The notes: a model not told the origin generated them from the letters alone. A stretch of 64,000 bases of DNA from CAJBVG01 sp943371235 (GCA_943371235.1 CALRTZ010000005.1:22450-86449); one strand, 5' to 3'. Numbered from the stretch's first letter, positions 1 through 9,511 are shown. Numbers and translations are program-made.

Positions 1-1
1 A

Positions 2-811
2 TTACGAGTAGGAGCAGCAGTAGGTGTAACAGCCGATACCATTGATAGAGTTAAAGCATTGGTAAATGCAGGAGTTGATGTAATTGCGATTGATACAGCC
101 CACGGACATTCTAAAGGAGTAATTACCATGTTGAAGGCGGTGAAAAAAGCATTCCCAAATTTACAAGTAATAGCAGGAAACATTGCAACAGGCGAAGCCG
201 CTAAAGCATTAGCAAAAGCAGGCGCCGACGCCGTTAAAGTAGGGATTGGCCCAGGTTCTATTTGTACCACTCGTATTATTGCGGGTGTTGGTGTACCACA
301 GTTATATGCAGTGTACGAATGTGCAAAAGCGTTAAAAGGAACAGGAGTTCCGGTAATTGCTGATGGAGGTATTAAACACACAGGTGATATTGCAAAGGCA
401 ATTGCAGCCGGTGCATCTTGCATTATGGCAGGTTCTTTATTTGCAGGAGTAGAAGAATCGCCAGGAGAAACTATTATTTACGAAGGACGTAAGTTTAAAT
501 CGTACAGAGGGATGGGTTCTATAGAAGCCATGGAAAGTGGTTCTAAAGACCGTTACTTCCAAGATGTAGAAGATGATATTAAAAAATTAGTACCAGAAGG
601 AATTGTGGGAAGAGTGCCTTACAAAGGAACACTGGCTGAAGTAATTTACCAATATATAGGAGGATTAAAAGCTGGTATGGGATATTGTGGTGCAGCAACT
701 ATTGAAGACATGCAAAAAGCAAGATTTGTAAAAATTACTGCTGCAGGTATGAAAGAAAGTCACCCGCACGATATTATTATAACCAACGAAGCCCCTAACT
801 ATAGTCGTTAG
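2..811 (+). CDS. guaB: IMP dehydrogenase, C-terminal part (5' end outside window)
   Basis: Oxidises IMP to XMP, the first committed step of GMP synthesis. The frame is open from base 2, so the gene begins before the window; 269 residues are visible of the roughly 490 usual for the family. The catalytic loop GPGSICTTR is present, with the Cys codon at 263-265. ADGGIKHTGDIAKA (phosphate binding), GMGS, the flap EGIVGRVPYKG and GMGYCGA follow. The C-terminus reads EAPNYSR; the family commonly ends near NYS, and here the last codons and the TAG stop already belong to a 7-bp repeat array filling the spacer downstream. Assignment is secure. Confidence 0.97.
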   Translation, partial: LRVGAAVGVTADTIDRVKALVNAGVDVIAIDTAHGHSKGVITMLKAVKKAFPNLQVIAGNIATGEAAKALAKAGADAVKVGIGPGSICTTRIIAGVGVPQLYAVYECAKALKGTGVPVIADGGIKHTGDIAKAIAAGASCIMAGSLFAGVEESPGETIIYEGRKFKSYRGMGSIEAMESGSKDRYFQDVEDDIKKLVPEGIVGRVPYKGTLAEVIYQYIGGLKAGMGYCGAATIEDMQKARFVKITAAGMKESHPHDIIITNEAPNYSR

Positions 812-949
812 TATTTAGTCTCTAGTCTTTAGTCTCTAGTCGTTAGACAGAAGCAACTAATTACTAAAGACTAACTACTAATGACTAATTTCTAACGACT
901 AACGACTAATGACTAATGACTAAAAAACGACTAACGACTAATGACTAAT
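803..949. repeat. 7-bp periodic array (TAGTCNN / GACTAAN), inverted arms
   Basis: The left part is repeated AGTCTCT/AGTCTTT/AGTCGTT units; the right part is GACTAAT/GACTAAC units, the reverse complement of the left type, so the transcript could fold into a hairpin. The array supplies the last codons and stop of guaB and reaches through the ATG of the next gene. Confidence 0.85.
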
Positions 950-1525
950 ATTCTTCTTTTTTGTGGTTCCAGCACTGGTAACGATCCGGAGATTGTGGAT
1001 ATGGCTAGAGATTTAGGAAAATATTTAGCGGAACATAAGTACCGATTAATTTATGGAGGTGGGAATGTTGGATTAATGGGAATTATAGCAAATTCTGTAA
1101 TGCAACATGGTGGAGAGGTGATAGGAATAATTCCAGAGTTTTTAATGGTACGAGAAGTGGGGCATGTAGAAGTTACGGAGTTTCATGTGGTAAAAAGTAT
1201 GCACGAACGCAAAGCGTTGATGTGTGATAAAGCAGATTTAATATTAGCAATACCAGGGGGCTTCGGCACTTTTGATGAATTGTTTGAAATGCTTACTTGG
1301 TTACAATTGGGCTTACACTCTAAACCAATAGGTCTGCTTAACTATAAAGGCTTTTTTGATTTACTTTTGAAGCAATTGGATTTAATGGTAGAAAAAGGAT
1401 TTTTACGACCATCTAACAAAGAATTAATTACGGTAAACGAAAGTTACGAAGCCTTGTTAAACACCTTGTCAACCATAAAAATTGAACCAGATACCAAATG
1501 GTTTACCGATAGAAATTTGAGTTAA
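941..1525 (+). CDS. LOG family protein (TIGR00730-type Rossmann-fold nucleotidase)
   Basis: 194 aa. Members of this family release the free base from nucleoside 5'-monophosphates (cytokinin-riboside-phosphate phosphoribohydrolase activity is known for LOG proteins); the physiological substrate here is unknown. Visible motifs are GGGNVGLMG (residues 39-47), MHERKA (about 87-92) and the signature PGGFGTFDE (105-113), which hold the substrate phosphate and catalytic residues. The start codon and first residues MTN lie inside the 7-bp repeat array, so the start is less certain than usual, although NILLFCGSS is the normal first beta strand and leaves little room downstream. No Shine-Dalgarno sequence is visible. 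Confidence 0.9.
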   Translation: MTNILLFCGSSTGNDPEIVDMARDLGKYLAEHKYRLIYGGGNVGLMGIIANSVMQHGGEVIGIIPEFLMVREVGHVEVTEFHVVKSMHERKALMCDKADLILAIPGGFGTFDELFEMLTWLQLGLHSKPIGLLNYKGFFDLLLKQLDLMVEKGFLRPSNKELITVNESYEALLNTLSTIKIEPDTKWFTDRNLS

Positions 1526-1555
1526 TAATAAGAATAGCATTTACTAAATTGCGGC

Positions 1556-3184
1556 ATGGATATAGAATTCAATAAAAACGAAGATGTAAATAAACAAATG
1601 GTTTTTGAAATGAAAACCAAGTGGAAAAAAGTTGCCGAAGGTGGCGGAGCGAAAAACGCTGCAAAACAAAAAGAAAAAGGCAAGTTGCTCGCACGAGAAC
1701 GAATTGAATATTTAATAGACAGTGATAAACCTTTTTTAGAAATTGGTGCATTTGCGGCCGATGGAATGTATGAAAAAGAAGGAGGATGCCCATCTGCAGG
1801 AGTAGTGGTAGGTATAGGGTACGTATCTGGTAGGCAGTGTATGATTGTGGCAAACGATGCTACTGTAAAGGCAGGTGCATGGTTTCCGATGACTGCTAAA
1901 AAGAATTTACGTGCACAAGAAATTTGCATGGAAAATAAATTACCTATTATTTATTTAGTGGATAGTGCAGGAGTTTATTTACCAATGCAAGATGAAATTT
2001 TTCCGGACAAAGAACATTTCGGACGAATTTTTAGAAACAACGCCATCATGTCTGGAGAGGGAATTTTACAAATTGCAGCAATAATGGGAAGCTGTGTAGC
2101 AGGTGGTGCGTATTTGCCAATTATGAGTGATGAAGCGATGATTGTAGAAGGCACAGGTTCTGTGTTTTTAGCTGGATCGTATTTAGTGAAATCGGCAATT
2201 GGCGAAGACATTGACAACGAAACATTAGGAGGAGCGACTACGCATTGTGAAATTTCTGGTGTTACAGATTACAAACACCCGAATGATAAGGCTTGCTTAG
2301 ATTCTATAAAAAATATAATGAGCAAAATTGGCGATTATAACAAAGCTGGTTTTGATAGAGTAAAAGCGGTAGAGCCTAAAAAAGACCCAAAAGAAATTTA
2401 CGGAATTTTACCAGATAACAGAGAGAAACAATACGAAATGCGTGAGATTATTGAGCGCATGGTTGATAATTCTGAGTTCGAAGAATACAAAGAAAAATAC
2501 GGACAATCTATACTTTGTGGCTTAGCCAGAATAGATGGATGGGCAGTAGGCATTGTAGCGAACCAACGTAAAGTAGTAAAAAGTAAAAAAGGTGAAATGC
2601 AATTTGGCGGAGTTATTTACTCCGATTCGGCAGATAAAGCAGCACGCTTTATTATGAACTGTAACCAAAAGAAAATCCCATTAGTATTTTTACAAGACGT
2701 AACCGGATTTATGGTAGGCTCTCGTTCGGAGCACGGTGGTATTATAAAAGATGGAGCAAAAATGGTGAACGCCATGGCAAACTCTGTAGTACCAAAATTT
2801 ACCATCGTTATTGGTAATTCTTATGGAGCAGGAAACTATGCGATGTGTGGCAAGGCTTACGATCCACGCTTAATATATGCTTGGCCAACTGCAAAAATTG
2901 CAGTGATGGGTGGCAGTTCTGCTGCTAAAACATTGTTTCAAATACAAGAAGCAACCATGCGTGCAAAAGGAGTTGAAATTTCTGCAGAAGATAAAGCCGA
3001 CATGTTAAAAGAAATTTCGGATAGATACGATAGCCAAACCACTCCATATTACGCAGCATCGCGCTTATGGGTTGATGGTATAATTGATCCATTAGAAACA
3101 CGTAAAGTAATATCGATGGGCATTGAAGCCGCCAACCATGCACCTATAACAAAGAGATACAACGTAGGAGTAATACAAACTTAA
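1556..3184 (+). CDS. Acyl-CoA carboxylase beta (carboxyltransferase) subunit
   Basis: 542 aa, the usual size of the biotin-dependent carboxyltransferase subunits acting on propionyl-, methylcrotonyl- or geranyl-CoA. It carries the crotonase-like double domain: an N-half with LLARERIEYLID and SGEGILQIAAIMGSCVAGGAYLP, and a C-half with FLQDVTGFMVG, IVIGNSYGAGNYAMCG and WPTAKIAVMGG. These glycine-rich loops form the two oxyanion holes for acyl-CoA and carboxybiotin. The long N-terminal segment before LLARERI and the SAGVYLPMQDE loop resemble methylcrotonyl-CoA carboxylase beta more than propionyl-CoA carboxylase, but substrate cannot be fixed. No biotin carboxylase or carrier gene lies next to it. 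Confidence 0.9.
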   Translation: MDIEFNKNEDVNKQMVFEMKTKWKKVAEGGGAKNAAKQKEKGKLLARERIEYLIDSDKPFLEIGAFAADGMYEKEGGCPSAGVVVGIGYVSGRQCMIVANDATVKAGAWFPMTAKKNLRAQEICMENKLPIIYLVDSAGVYLPMQDEIFPDKEHFGRIFRNNAIMSGEGILQIAAIMGSCVAGGAYLPIMSDEAMIVEGTGSVFLAGSYLVKSAIGEDIDNETLGGATTHCEISGVTDYKHPNDKACLDSIKNIMSKIGDYNKAGFDRVKAVEPKKDPKEIYGILPDNREKQYEMREIIERMVDNSEFEEYKEKYGQSILCGLARIDGWAVGIVANQRKVVKSKKGEMQFGGVIYSDSADKAARFIMNCNQKKIPLVFLQDVTGFMVGSRSEHGGIIKDGAKMVNAMANSVVPKFTIVIGNSYGAGNYAMCGKAYDPRLIYAWPTAKIAVMGGSSAAKTLFQIQEATMRAKGVEISAEDKADMLKEISDRYDSQTTPYYAASRLWVDGIIDPLETRKVISMGIEAANHAPITKRYNVGVIQT

Positions 3185-3187
3185 ATA

Positions 3188-3302
3188 ATTGTAAATTGTA
3201 AATTGTGAATTGTTAATTAATAACATTAGCATATTAACAATTAACAATTTACAATCAATAATTCATAATTAACAATTCACAATTAAAAATTAACAATTCA
3301 CA
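3188..3302. repeat. 7-bp periodic array (ATTGTRA / TYACAAT), inverted arms
   Basis: The left part reads ATTGTAA, ATTGTAA, ATTGTGA, ATTGTTA; the right part carries the reverse-complement units such as AACAATT and CAATTCA. It fills the whole spacer and ends directly at the TTG start of the ABC-F gene. The same unit family occurs at 25364-25421 and 25579-25610. Confidence 0.85.
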
Positions 3303-5219
3303 TTGATTGCATTAAACGACCTTACCTTCGAATTCGGAGCGAGAGCATTATACGAAGAAGTAAATTGGCATATTAAACCAGGAGAAAAAATTGGGTTAAT
3401 AGGAGCGAATGGTACAGGAAAAACTACCTTATTAAGAATTTTAGTAGGCGAATACAAACCTACATCGGGTACCATTTCTAAAACGAAAACCTTAAAAATT
3501 GGCTACTTAAATCAGGATTTACTTTCTTACCAATCTGATCATTCTATTTTACACGTTGCGATGGAAGCATTCGAACGTCAGAATGAATTACACGATCAAA
3601 TTGAAGAAATAATTAAGCAATTAGAGCACGATTATTCTGATCAAATAATAACGAAACTAAGTACATTACAAGAAGAATTTGAAGCCTTAGATGGCTACAA
3701 TATTCAGTACAAAGCAGAGCAAATTTTAGCAGGTTTAGGATTTACTGCCGACCAAACTCAGCGTCCACTTTCTACTTTTTCTGGAGGTTGGCGTATGCGT
3801 GTAATGTTAGCGAAAATATTATTGCAACAGCCTGATTTATTATTGCTAGATGAGCCTACCAACCACTTAGATTTACCTTCTATTAAATGGTTAGAAGAAT
3901 ACTTAAATGCGTTTGAAGGCGCTTATGTTATTGTATCTCACGATAGGTATTTCTTAGATCGTACGGTTACTAAAATTGTTGAATCGGCAAATCAAGATTT
4001 AACTATTTACGCCGGTAACTATTCTTTTTATTTAGAAGAAAAAGCTATTCGTTCTGAAATTCAGAAAGGACAATACCAAAATCAACAACAATACATTAAA
4101 GAGCAAGAGAAATTAATTGATCGTTTTAGAGCAAAAGCTTCGAAAGCAAAAATGGCTCAATCGAGAATTAAAGCACTTGATAAATTAGAAAGAGTAGATG
4201 CTGTTGAAGATAACAACGCGGCCGTAAACTTCAGATTTAAATTTTCTAAACAATCGGGTAGGCACGTGGTAACGCTTGAAAACATTACCAAAGCGTATCC
4301 TGAAACACCTATTTTAAAAGATACTCAGGGATTAATTGAGAAGGGTGATAAAATTGCATTAATTGGTGCAAACGGAAAAGGTAAATCAACTTTGCTTAGA
4401 ATTATTGCCGATGCCGAAAGTTATCAAGGCAAGAAAAATACAGGCCATAATGTTACCGAAGCATTTTTTGCACAGCATCAATTAGAGTCATTGCATTTAG
4501 ATAACGACATCTTATCTGAACTTAAAAACTTTGCACCCGAATATTCTGAAACAGAAATTAGATCTTTATTAGGATGTTTCCTTTTCAGTGGAGATTCTGT
4601 ATTCAAAAAAATTAAAATACTTTCTGGAGGAGAAAAATCACGTGTGGCATTGGCAAAAGTAATTACCTCCGATGCTAATTTTCTAATTCTGGATGAGCCT
4701 ACGAACCACTTAGATATTCAATCTGTAAACATACTTATACAAGCCCTACAACAATTTGAAGGTACCTTTATCGTTGTATCCCATGATAGGTATTTGTTAG
4801 ATGAAGTAGCGAATAAAATTTGGTACATAGAAGACGAAGAAATTAAAGAATACCCTGGCACGTACAAAGAATACGAAGAGTGGATGACCAAGCGAGAGAA
4901 AGAGAAGAAGGATGCACTTGAACCAGTTAAAAAAGAGAAAAAAGAAAAAGGAGCTAAAGCTCCAGTAGTTACAGATGAGAAGAAAAATCTTCAGAAAAAA
5001 TTAAGTACTGAATTGGATAAAATTGAAAAGGAAATTCAAACGCATGAAACCAGTAAAGTAGTGTTAGAAGATTTACTTTCTCAAGAAGAAAACTACAGCA
5101 ATTCACAAAAATTAACAGAGTTAAACAATCAATACGATAAAATAAAACGTACCATTATTGTGAAACAAGCGGAGTGGGACGAGTTAGCTGAAAAATTAAT
5201 GGAATTAGAAAGCGAATGA
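3303..5219 (+). CDS. ABC-F family ATPase (EttA/Uup type)
   Basis: 638 aa cytosolic protein with two ABC domains and no membrane segment. ABC-F proteins bind the ribosome and regulate translation or rescue stalled or drug-bound ribosomes. First domain: Walker A GANGTGKTT (34-42), signature STFSGGW (about 158-162), Walker B LLLLDEPTNHLD (179-190). Second domain: GANGKGKST (about 354-362), LSGGEKSR, LILDEPTNHLD, then a Lys/Glu-rich linker and a C-terminal coiled coil (about 560-638) as in Uup. The best start is TTG at 3303, giving MIALNDLTFEFG, a normal ABC-F N-terminus; no ATG is available there. The start sits at the very end of the repeat array. The next gene overlaps by 4 bp. Confidence 0.93.
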   Translation: MIALNDLTFEFGARALYEEVNWHIKPGEKIGLIGANGTGKTTLLRILVGEYKPTSGTISKTKTLKIGYLNQDLLSYQSDHSILHVAMEAFERQNELHDQIEEIIKQLEHDYSDQIITKLSTLQEEFEALDGYNIQYKAEQILAGLGFTADQTQRPLSTFSGGWRMRVMLAKILLQQPDLLLLDEPTNHLDLPSIKWLEEYLNAFEGAYVIVSHDRYFLDRTVTKIVESANQDLTIYAGNYSFYLEEKAIRSEIQKGQYQNQQQYIKEQEKLIDRFRAKASKAKMAQSRIKALDKLERVDAVEDNNAAVNFRFKFSKQSGRHVVTLENITKAYPETPILKDTQGLIEKGDKIALIGANGKGKSTLLRIIADAESYQGKKNTGHNVTEAFFAQHQLESLHLDNDILSELKNFAPEYSETEIRSLLGCFLFSGDSVFKKIKILSGGEKSRVALAKVITSDANFLILDEPTNHLDIQSVNILIQALQQFEGTFIVVSHDRYLLDEVANKIWYIEDEEIKEYPGTYKEYEEWMTKREKEKKDALEPVKKEKKEKGAKAPVVTDEKKNLQKKLSTELDKIEKEIQTHETSKVVLEDLLSQEENYSNSQKLTELNNQYDKIKRTIIVKQAEWDELAEKLMELESE

Positions 5220-6469
5220 AATTTATAAAGTGCATTGTATTTTTTTTACTTGGGAGTTTGACTGCAAATGCTCAAATTCAAAAAGACACTGTTTATGATG
5301 CACATATACATTCGGTTTTATTGTACAATAGCAAAGCGGAACAATCGTTCCCGATGATACAGCTTAACTCCTCAGATTTTTTGCAATTAAAATTTGATGA
5401 TTTTCAGGATGAATATTCGAATTACTCTTATACCATAGAGCATTGCGATGTAGAATGGAACCTCTCTGCAATATCAAGCATGGAATACATTAGAGGGTTT
5501 AATCGTAATTTTATTACAGAGTATAAATTTTCATCGAATACCAACCAAAACTATGTGCATTATCAATTACAATTCCCGAATACCGACGTGGAATTTTTAC
5601 TTTCTGGTAATTACATATTAAAAGTTTTTCATAGCAGTGATGATGCTAAGCCCTTGTTCAGTGCACGTTTTATGATTTACGAAAACAATGTACAAATTAA
5701 CCATACCCTTCGTAGGAGCACCGTGGTTAGTGAACGCAACAAACGTCAGAAATTAGATTTACAAATTTTATCACCTGATTACAGAATCGACAATCCTTTT
5801 GATCAGTTAAAGGTGGTTGTAATGCAAAACAATAATTGGAAAACGGCAAAAATAAACAGAAGGCCTTCGTTTTTTGAACCAGATAGATTTACCTACGACC
5901 ATGTTGATGCCAATGATTTCGATGGCTTGAACGAGTTCAGGAGATTTGACATTAGAAGTTTCCGATTTTTAGGCGAACGATTGGTTCGCATACAACAAGA
6001 CACAGCTTGGGATGTATTTGTAATGGAAGATTTTCCGAAAAACCCTTTGAGATATGTGGAAGAGTTTGATAACAATGGAAATTTTTTCATTAAAAGATCA
6101 GACATGGGCCAAAGCGATTACCAAGCAGATTACGGTCATGTACACTTAGCATTTGATTATGGAACGCAAAATCCGTATGGCGATTATTACGTATTGGGAA
6201 GATTTAACAATTGGCAAGCCAATGAAAAATCTAAAATGAGTTATAATTTCAACTCAGGAAATTACGAAGCAAACATCTACTTAAAACAAGGTATTTACGA
6301 TTATATGATAGGTTTTAAGAGTTTCAAATCTGCTTTTATTGATTACAGTAATACGGAAGGAAATTTTTACGACACACAAAATGATTACCGAGTATTGGTT
6401 TATTACAGGCGAACTGGTTACCGATACGATGAATTAATTGCGGTAAAAGATTTCCAATTAAACCCTTAG
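5216..6469 (+). CDS. Type IX secretion system plug protein (DUF5103)
   Basis: 417 aa. A signal peptide (MKFIKCIVFFLLGSLTANAQ) is followed by the DUF5103 pattern, with YTIEHCDVEWN (about residues 73-83) near the N-terminal beta domain and a C-terminal domain containing YYVLGRFNNW. In Flavobacterium the family member plugs the periplasmic side of the SprA translocon, keeping the pore closed when no substrate is engaged. The ATGA overlap with the ABC-F gene shows translational coupling, though no functional link is known. It implies that this genome has a type IX secretion system, in keeping with the sorting-domain metalloprotease frame at 31.8-33.9 kb. Confidence 0.88.
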   Translation: MKFIKCIVFFLLGSLTANAQIQKDTVYDAHIHSVLLYNSKAEQSFPMIQLNSSDFLQLKFDDFQDEYSNYSYTIEHCDVEWNLSAISSMEYIRGFNRNFITEYKFSSNTNQNYVHYQLQFPNTDVEFLLSGNYILKVFHSSDDAKPLFSARFMIYENNVQINHTLRRSTVVSERNKRQKLDLQILSPDYRIDNPFDQLKVVVMQNNNWKTAKINRRPSFFEPDRFTYDHVDANDFDGLNEFRRFDIRSFRFLGERLVRIQQDTAWDVFVMEDFPKNPLRYVEEFDNNGNFFIKRSDMGQSDYQADYGHVHLAFDYGTQNPYGDYYVLGRFNNWQANEKSKMSYNFNSGNYEANIYLKQGIYDYMIGFKSFKSAFIDYSNTEGNFYDTQNDYRVLVYYRRTGYRYDELIAVKDFQLNP

Positions 6470-6493
6470 TATTTCAATTGTATATTGAAATAC
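6469..6493 (+). terminator. Hairpin after the T9SS plug gene
   Basis: GTATTTCAA (6469-6477) and TTGAAATAC (6485-6493) form a perfect 9-bp stem with a 7-nt loop directly at the stop codon. There is no clear T tract, so it may be a weak terminator or an mRNA 3' stabiliser. Confidence 0.45.
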
Positions 6494-6547
6494 AAACATT
6501 TAGCTAAAAATTTGTGTAGAACTTTTTTACTTAAATGTGTCCGAATG

Positions 6548-6578
6548 TTGCACTTAGTCATTTCTTTATGTTTATTTG
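6548..6578 (+). promoter_or_regulatory. Candidate topA promoter
   Basis: TTG at 6548-6550 and TTTATTTG at 6571-6578, 20 bp apart, resemble the Bacteroidota -33 (TTTG) and -7 (TAnnTTTG) elements, with one mismatch in the -7. The predicted start of transcription is near 6582, giving a leader of about 40 nt. Confidence 0.35.
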
Positions 6579-6621
6579 CATTCTGTGAGTTTGGATTAAT
6601 TAATTGTACTGGATAAAGATT

Positions 6622-9087
6622 ATGGCTAAAAATTTATTAATAGTAGAGTCGCCTGCAAAGGCAAAAACAATAGAAGGCTATTTAGGTAAAGACTTTATGG
6701 TAAAGTCGAGCTACGGTCACATACGTGATTTGGTGAAGGGGAATAATGCTATTGATATTGAAAATGATTTTGCACAACAATACGAAGTGCCATCAGAAAA
6801 AAAAGCATTAGTATCTGAATTAAAAAAGTTAGCAAAGGGAGCAGAGATGGTCTGGCTCGCATCCGACGAGGACCGCGAGGGAGAAGCCATATCATGGCAT
6901 TTATTTGAAACACTTGGCTTAGATGCAAAAAAAACAAAGCGAATTGTTTTTCATGAAATCACAAAACCAGCCATTGTAAAAGCAATAGAAAACCCAAGAA
7001 CGATAGATTACAATTTAGTATATGCACAACAAGCACGTAGGGTATTAGACAGATTAGTGGGTTTTGAATTATCGCCAGTGTTATGGAGAAAAATAAAACC
7101 ATCCTTATCTGCTGGTAGAGTACAATCTGTAGCCGTACGTTTAATTGTCGACAGAGAAAGAGAGATCAATGTATTTAATGCAGAAGCTAGCTTTAAAGTA
7201 ATGGCTTTGTTTAATACAGATGGAACTAGAAAAACAACCTTTAAGGCTGAACTAGGTTCGAGATTTCAAAAAGTTAGCGATGCTGAAACATTTTTAAAAG
7301 ATTGTATACCGGCAAGCTATGCTGTAAGATCTTTAGAAGTGAAACCAGCAAAGCGTACACCATCTGCACCATTTACAACTTCCACTTTACAACAAGAGGC
7401 AAGTAGAAAATTAGGATTCTCTGTTTCGAGAACCATGAGTGTTGCGCAAAAATTATACGAAGCAGGTAAGATATCATACATGCGTACCGACTCAGTAAAT
7501 CTATCGGATACAGCCTTACAAGCAGCAGAAAAAGAAATTTTAAGCGCCTACGGAAATCAATATCATCAATTAAGAAAATACAAAACTAAATCTGCCGGCG
7601 CACAAGAAGCCCACGAGGCAATACGTCCAACATACTTTGATGTACACACAGTTGACGGAGATGCTGCTGAAAAAAGATTGTATGAATTGATTTGGAAAAG
7701 AGCAATTGCTTCGCAAATGAGTGAAGCGCTTTTTGAAAAAACTACTGCAAAAATTTCTATATCAACACGACCAGAAGAACTTACTGCACAAGGTGAAGTA
7801 TTAAAGTTTGATGGCTTTTTGAAAGTTTACATGGAATCTGTTGATGAAGACGATGACGTAAATAGTATTGATGACGATACAGATAATAAAATGTTACCTG
7901 TACTTGCAGAAAAGCAAGCCTTAAATTTAGATGAGTTAAAAGCAATGGAGCGTTTCTCTCGCCCTCCTGCTAGATATACCGAAGCAAGTTTGGTGAAAAA
8001 ACTAGAAGAGTTGGGCATTGGCAGACCTTCTACGTACGCACCAACCATTGCAACTGTGCAAAACAGAGGCTATGTAACGAAGGAAGATAGAGAAGGTAAG
8101 CAACGTATATATAGAGTATTAAAAATTAAGAACAAAGAAGTAACATTAGAATCCTTAACAGAACAAACAGGTGTAGAGAAATCTAAATTATTTCCTACCG
8201 ACATTGGTTCTTTGGTGAATGATTTTTTAGTTCAACATTTTAAAAATATTGTTGATTATAATTTTACAGCAACGGTAGAAAAAGAATTCGATGACATTGC
8301 TCAAGGCTTAACAGTATGGACTAAAATGATAAAAGATTTTTATCAGCCATTCCATAAAGATGTTGAGAATACAATGGAGAATGCTGATAGAGCAAATGCT
8401 ACCAGAGAGCTAGGCTTAGATCCAGAAACGAGCAAACCAATATCAGTAAAAATAGGCAGATACGGACCTTATGTTCAAATTGGGGAAGCAGACGAAGCAA
8501 CTGGCGAAAAGCCACGTTTTGCAAGCTTACGTCCGGGTCAGATGGTAGAAACATTAAGCTTAGCCGAGGCATTGGATTTATTTAAAATGCCTAAGAAAGT
8601 TGGCTTATTTGAAGAGAAAGAAGTAACTATAGGAATAGGTAGATTCGGACCGTATATTAGACATGATAGCGTATTTACATCCTTAACTAAAGAAGACGAC
8701 CCATATACTGTAACCTTAGAAAGATCGATAGAATTAATTTTAGCAAAACGAGAAAAAGATGCCAATAAATTAATCAAAGCATTTGAAGAAAGTGAATTGG
8801 TGAAAATATTAAATGGCAGATGGGGACCGTATATTGCTTATGGTAAATTGAATTTAAAAATACCAAAAGGTACAGAAGCAACTACTCTAACTTATGAAGA
8901 TATTGTAAAGATAGCAGGAGGTGTAGAACCTAGCGCTGATCTGAAAAAAGCAGGTGGAAAAAAAGGAGCTGTAAAAAAAGCAGCACCAACGAAAGCTGCA
9001 CCAAAGAAGGCAGCTCCTAAAAAAGCCGCTGCAAAAAAATCAGCCACTAAAAAAGCCGCACCTAAAAAAGCTAGTCCTAAAAAATAG
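6622..9087 (+). CDS. topA: DNA topoisomerase I
   Basis: 821 aa. Relaxes negative supercoils through a 5'-phosphotyrosine. An upstream in-frame TTG exists at 6604, but ATG 6622 gives MAKNLLIVESPAKAKTIEGYLG, the standard start. Toprim domain: IVESPAKAKTI and the metal-binding ASDEDREGEAI. The catalytic Tyr is in SYMRTDS (Tyr286). The C-terminal half carries three topoisomerase C-terminal repeats built around GRYGPYVQ, GRFGPYIR and GRWGPYIA, and no Cys4 zinc fingers. From about residue 774 the protein ends in a histone-H1-like tail of KKAAPKKA repeats (8941-9084), which probably binds DNA non-specifically. Assignment is secure. Confidence 0.97.
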   Translation: MAKNLLIVESPAKAKTIEGYLGKDFMVKSSYGHIRDLVKGNNAIDIENDFAQQYEVPSEKKALVSELKKLAKGAEMVWLASDEDREGEAISWHLFETLGLDAKKTKRIVFHEITKPAIVKAIENPRTIDYNLVYAQQARRVLDRLVGFELSPVLWRKIKPSLSAGRVQSVAVRLIVDREREINVFNAEASFKVMALFNTDGTRKTTFKAELGSRFQKVSDAETFLKDCIPASYAVRSLEVKPAKRTPSAPFTTSTLQQEASRKLGFSVSRTMSVAQKLYEAGKISYMRTDSVNLSDTALQAAEKEILSAYGNQYHQLRKYKTKSAGAQEAHEAIRPTYFDVHTVDGDAAEKRLYELIWKRAIASQMSEALFEKTTAKISISTRPEELTAQGEVLKFDGFLKVYMESVDEDDDVNSIDDDTDNKMLPVLAEKQALNLDELKAMERFSRPPARYTEASLVKKLEELGIGRPSTYAPTIATVQNRGYVTKEDREGKQRIYRVLKIKNKEVTLESLTEQTGVEKSKLFPTDIGSLVNDFLVQHFKNIVDYNFTATVEKEFDDIAQGLTVWTKMIKDFYQPFHKDVENTMENADRANATRELGLDPETSKPISVKIGRYGPYVQIGEADEATGEKPRFASLRPGQMVETLSLAEALDLFKMPKKVGLFEEKEVTIGIGRFGPYIRHDSVFTSLTKEDDPYTVTLERSIELILAKREKDANKLIKAFEESELVKILNGRWGPYIAYGKLNLKIPKGTEATTLTYEDIVKIAGGVEPSADLKKAGGKKGAVKKAAPTKAAPKKAAPKKAAAKKSATKKAAPKKASPKK

Positions 9088-9096
9088 TTTTTGCAG

Positions 9097-9501
9097 ATGA
9101 AGAAAGATTTACCTGAAAATATTGTTGAAGGAGTTGCCATTGCAGTTGTGTTAGAAGAAGAACATGTGGAAGCACGTTCTTGGAAAGTGTATGTGTTAAA
9201 CCTACGCGATTCACAAATACAGAATGTGTTAATTAGCTCTAAAGGCTATGGCACAATGAATGGAGAGCAAGTAAAAACAACTGTTTTCAGACATTTTATT
9301 GGTAATTTAGAAGCAAACAAATATGCAGCTATAGAATTAATTGATGAAAAATTGTTTGCAATAAATAATGAGTTTTGGTTAAGTTATTACATTAATGGGG
9401 AAATTTTTGATAAAAAATATATTTTTCTAACAGAGAGTATTTCAGAATCCAACTTCATTCGGATTCCATATATAAATAAACCAGGGGTAATGATAAAATA
9501 A
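9097..9501 (+). CDS. Conserved hypothetical protein downstream of topA
   Basis: 134 aa from ATG 9097 (MKKDLPENIVEGVAIAVV); a TTG six bases earlier is less likely. It has no signal peptide, membrane segment or recognised catalytic motif. The sequence looks like a single alpha/beta domain, with WKVYVLNLRDSQIQNVLISSKGYG near the middle. It begins 9 bp after topA and lies 10 bp before the exonuclease-like gene, so the three are probably co-transcribed. I do not recognise a function. Similar small proteins probably occur in related genomes, but that is an impression rather than something I can show here. Confidence 0.7.
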   Translation: MKKDLPENIVEGVAIAVVLEEEHVEARSWKVYVLNLRDSQIQNVLISSKGYGTMNGEQVKTTVFRHFIGNLEANKYAAIELIDEKLFAINNEFWLSYYINGEIFDKKYIFLTESISESNFIRIPYINKPGVMIK

Positions 9502-9511
9502 AAAAATAATC

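Noticed and set aside
803..949. CRISPR array
   Set aside because: Units are only 7 bp, there are no spacers of constant length and no cas genes.
3188..3302. Miniature transposable element
   Set aside because: There are no fixed terminal repeats or target-site duplications, and the units are periodic, not a conserved element.
8892..9140. Minus-strand open frame opposite the topA tail that looks hydrophobic
   Set aside because: The Phe/Ala-rich translation is the reverse complement of the KKAAPKKA repeats and not a membrane protein.
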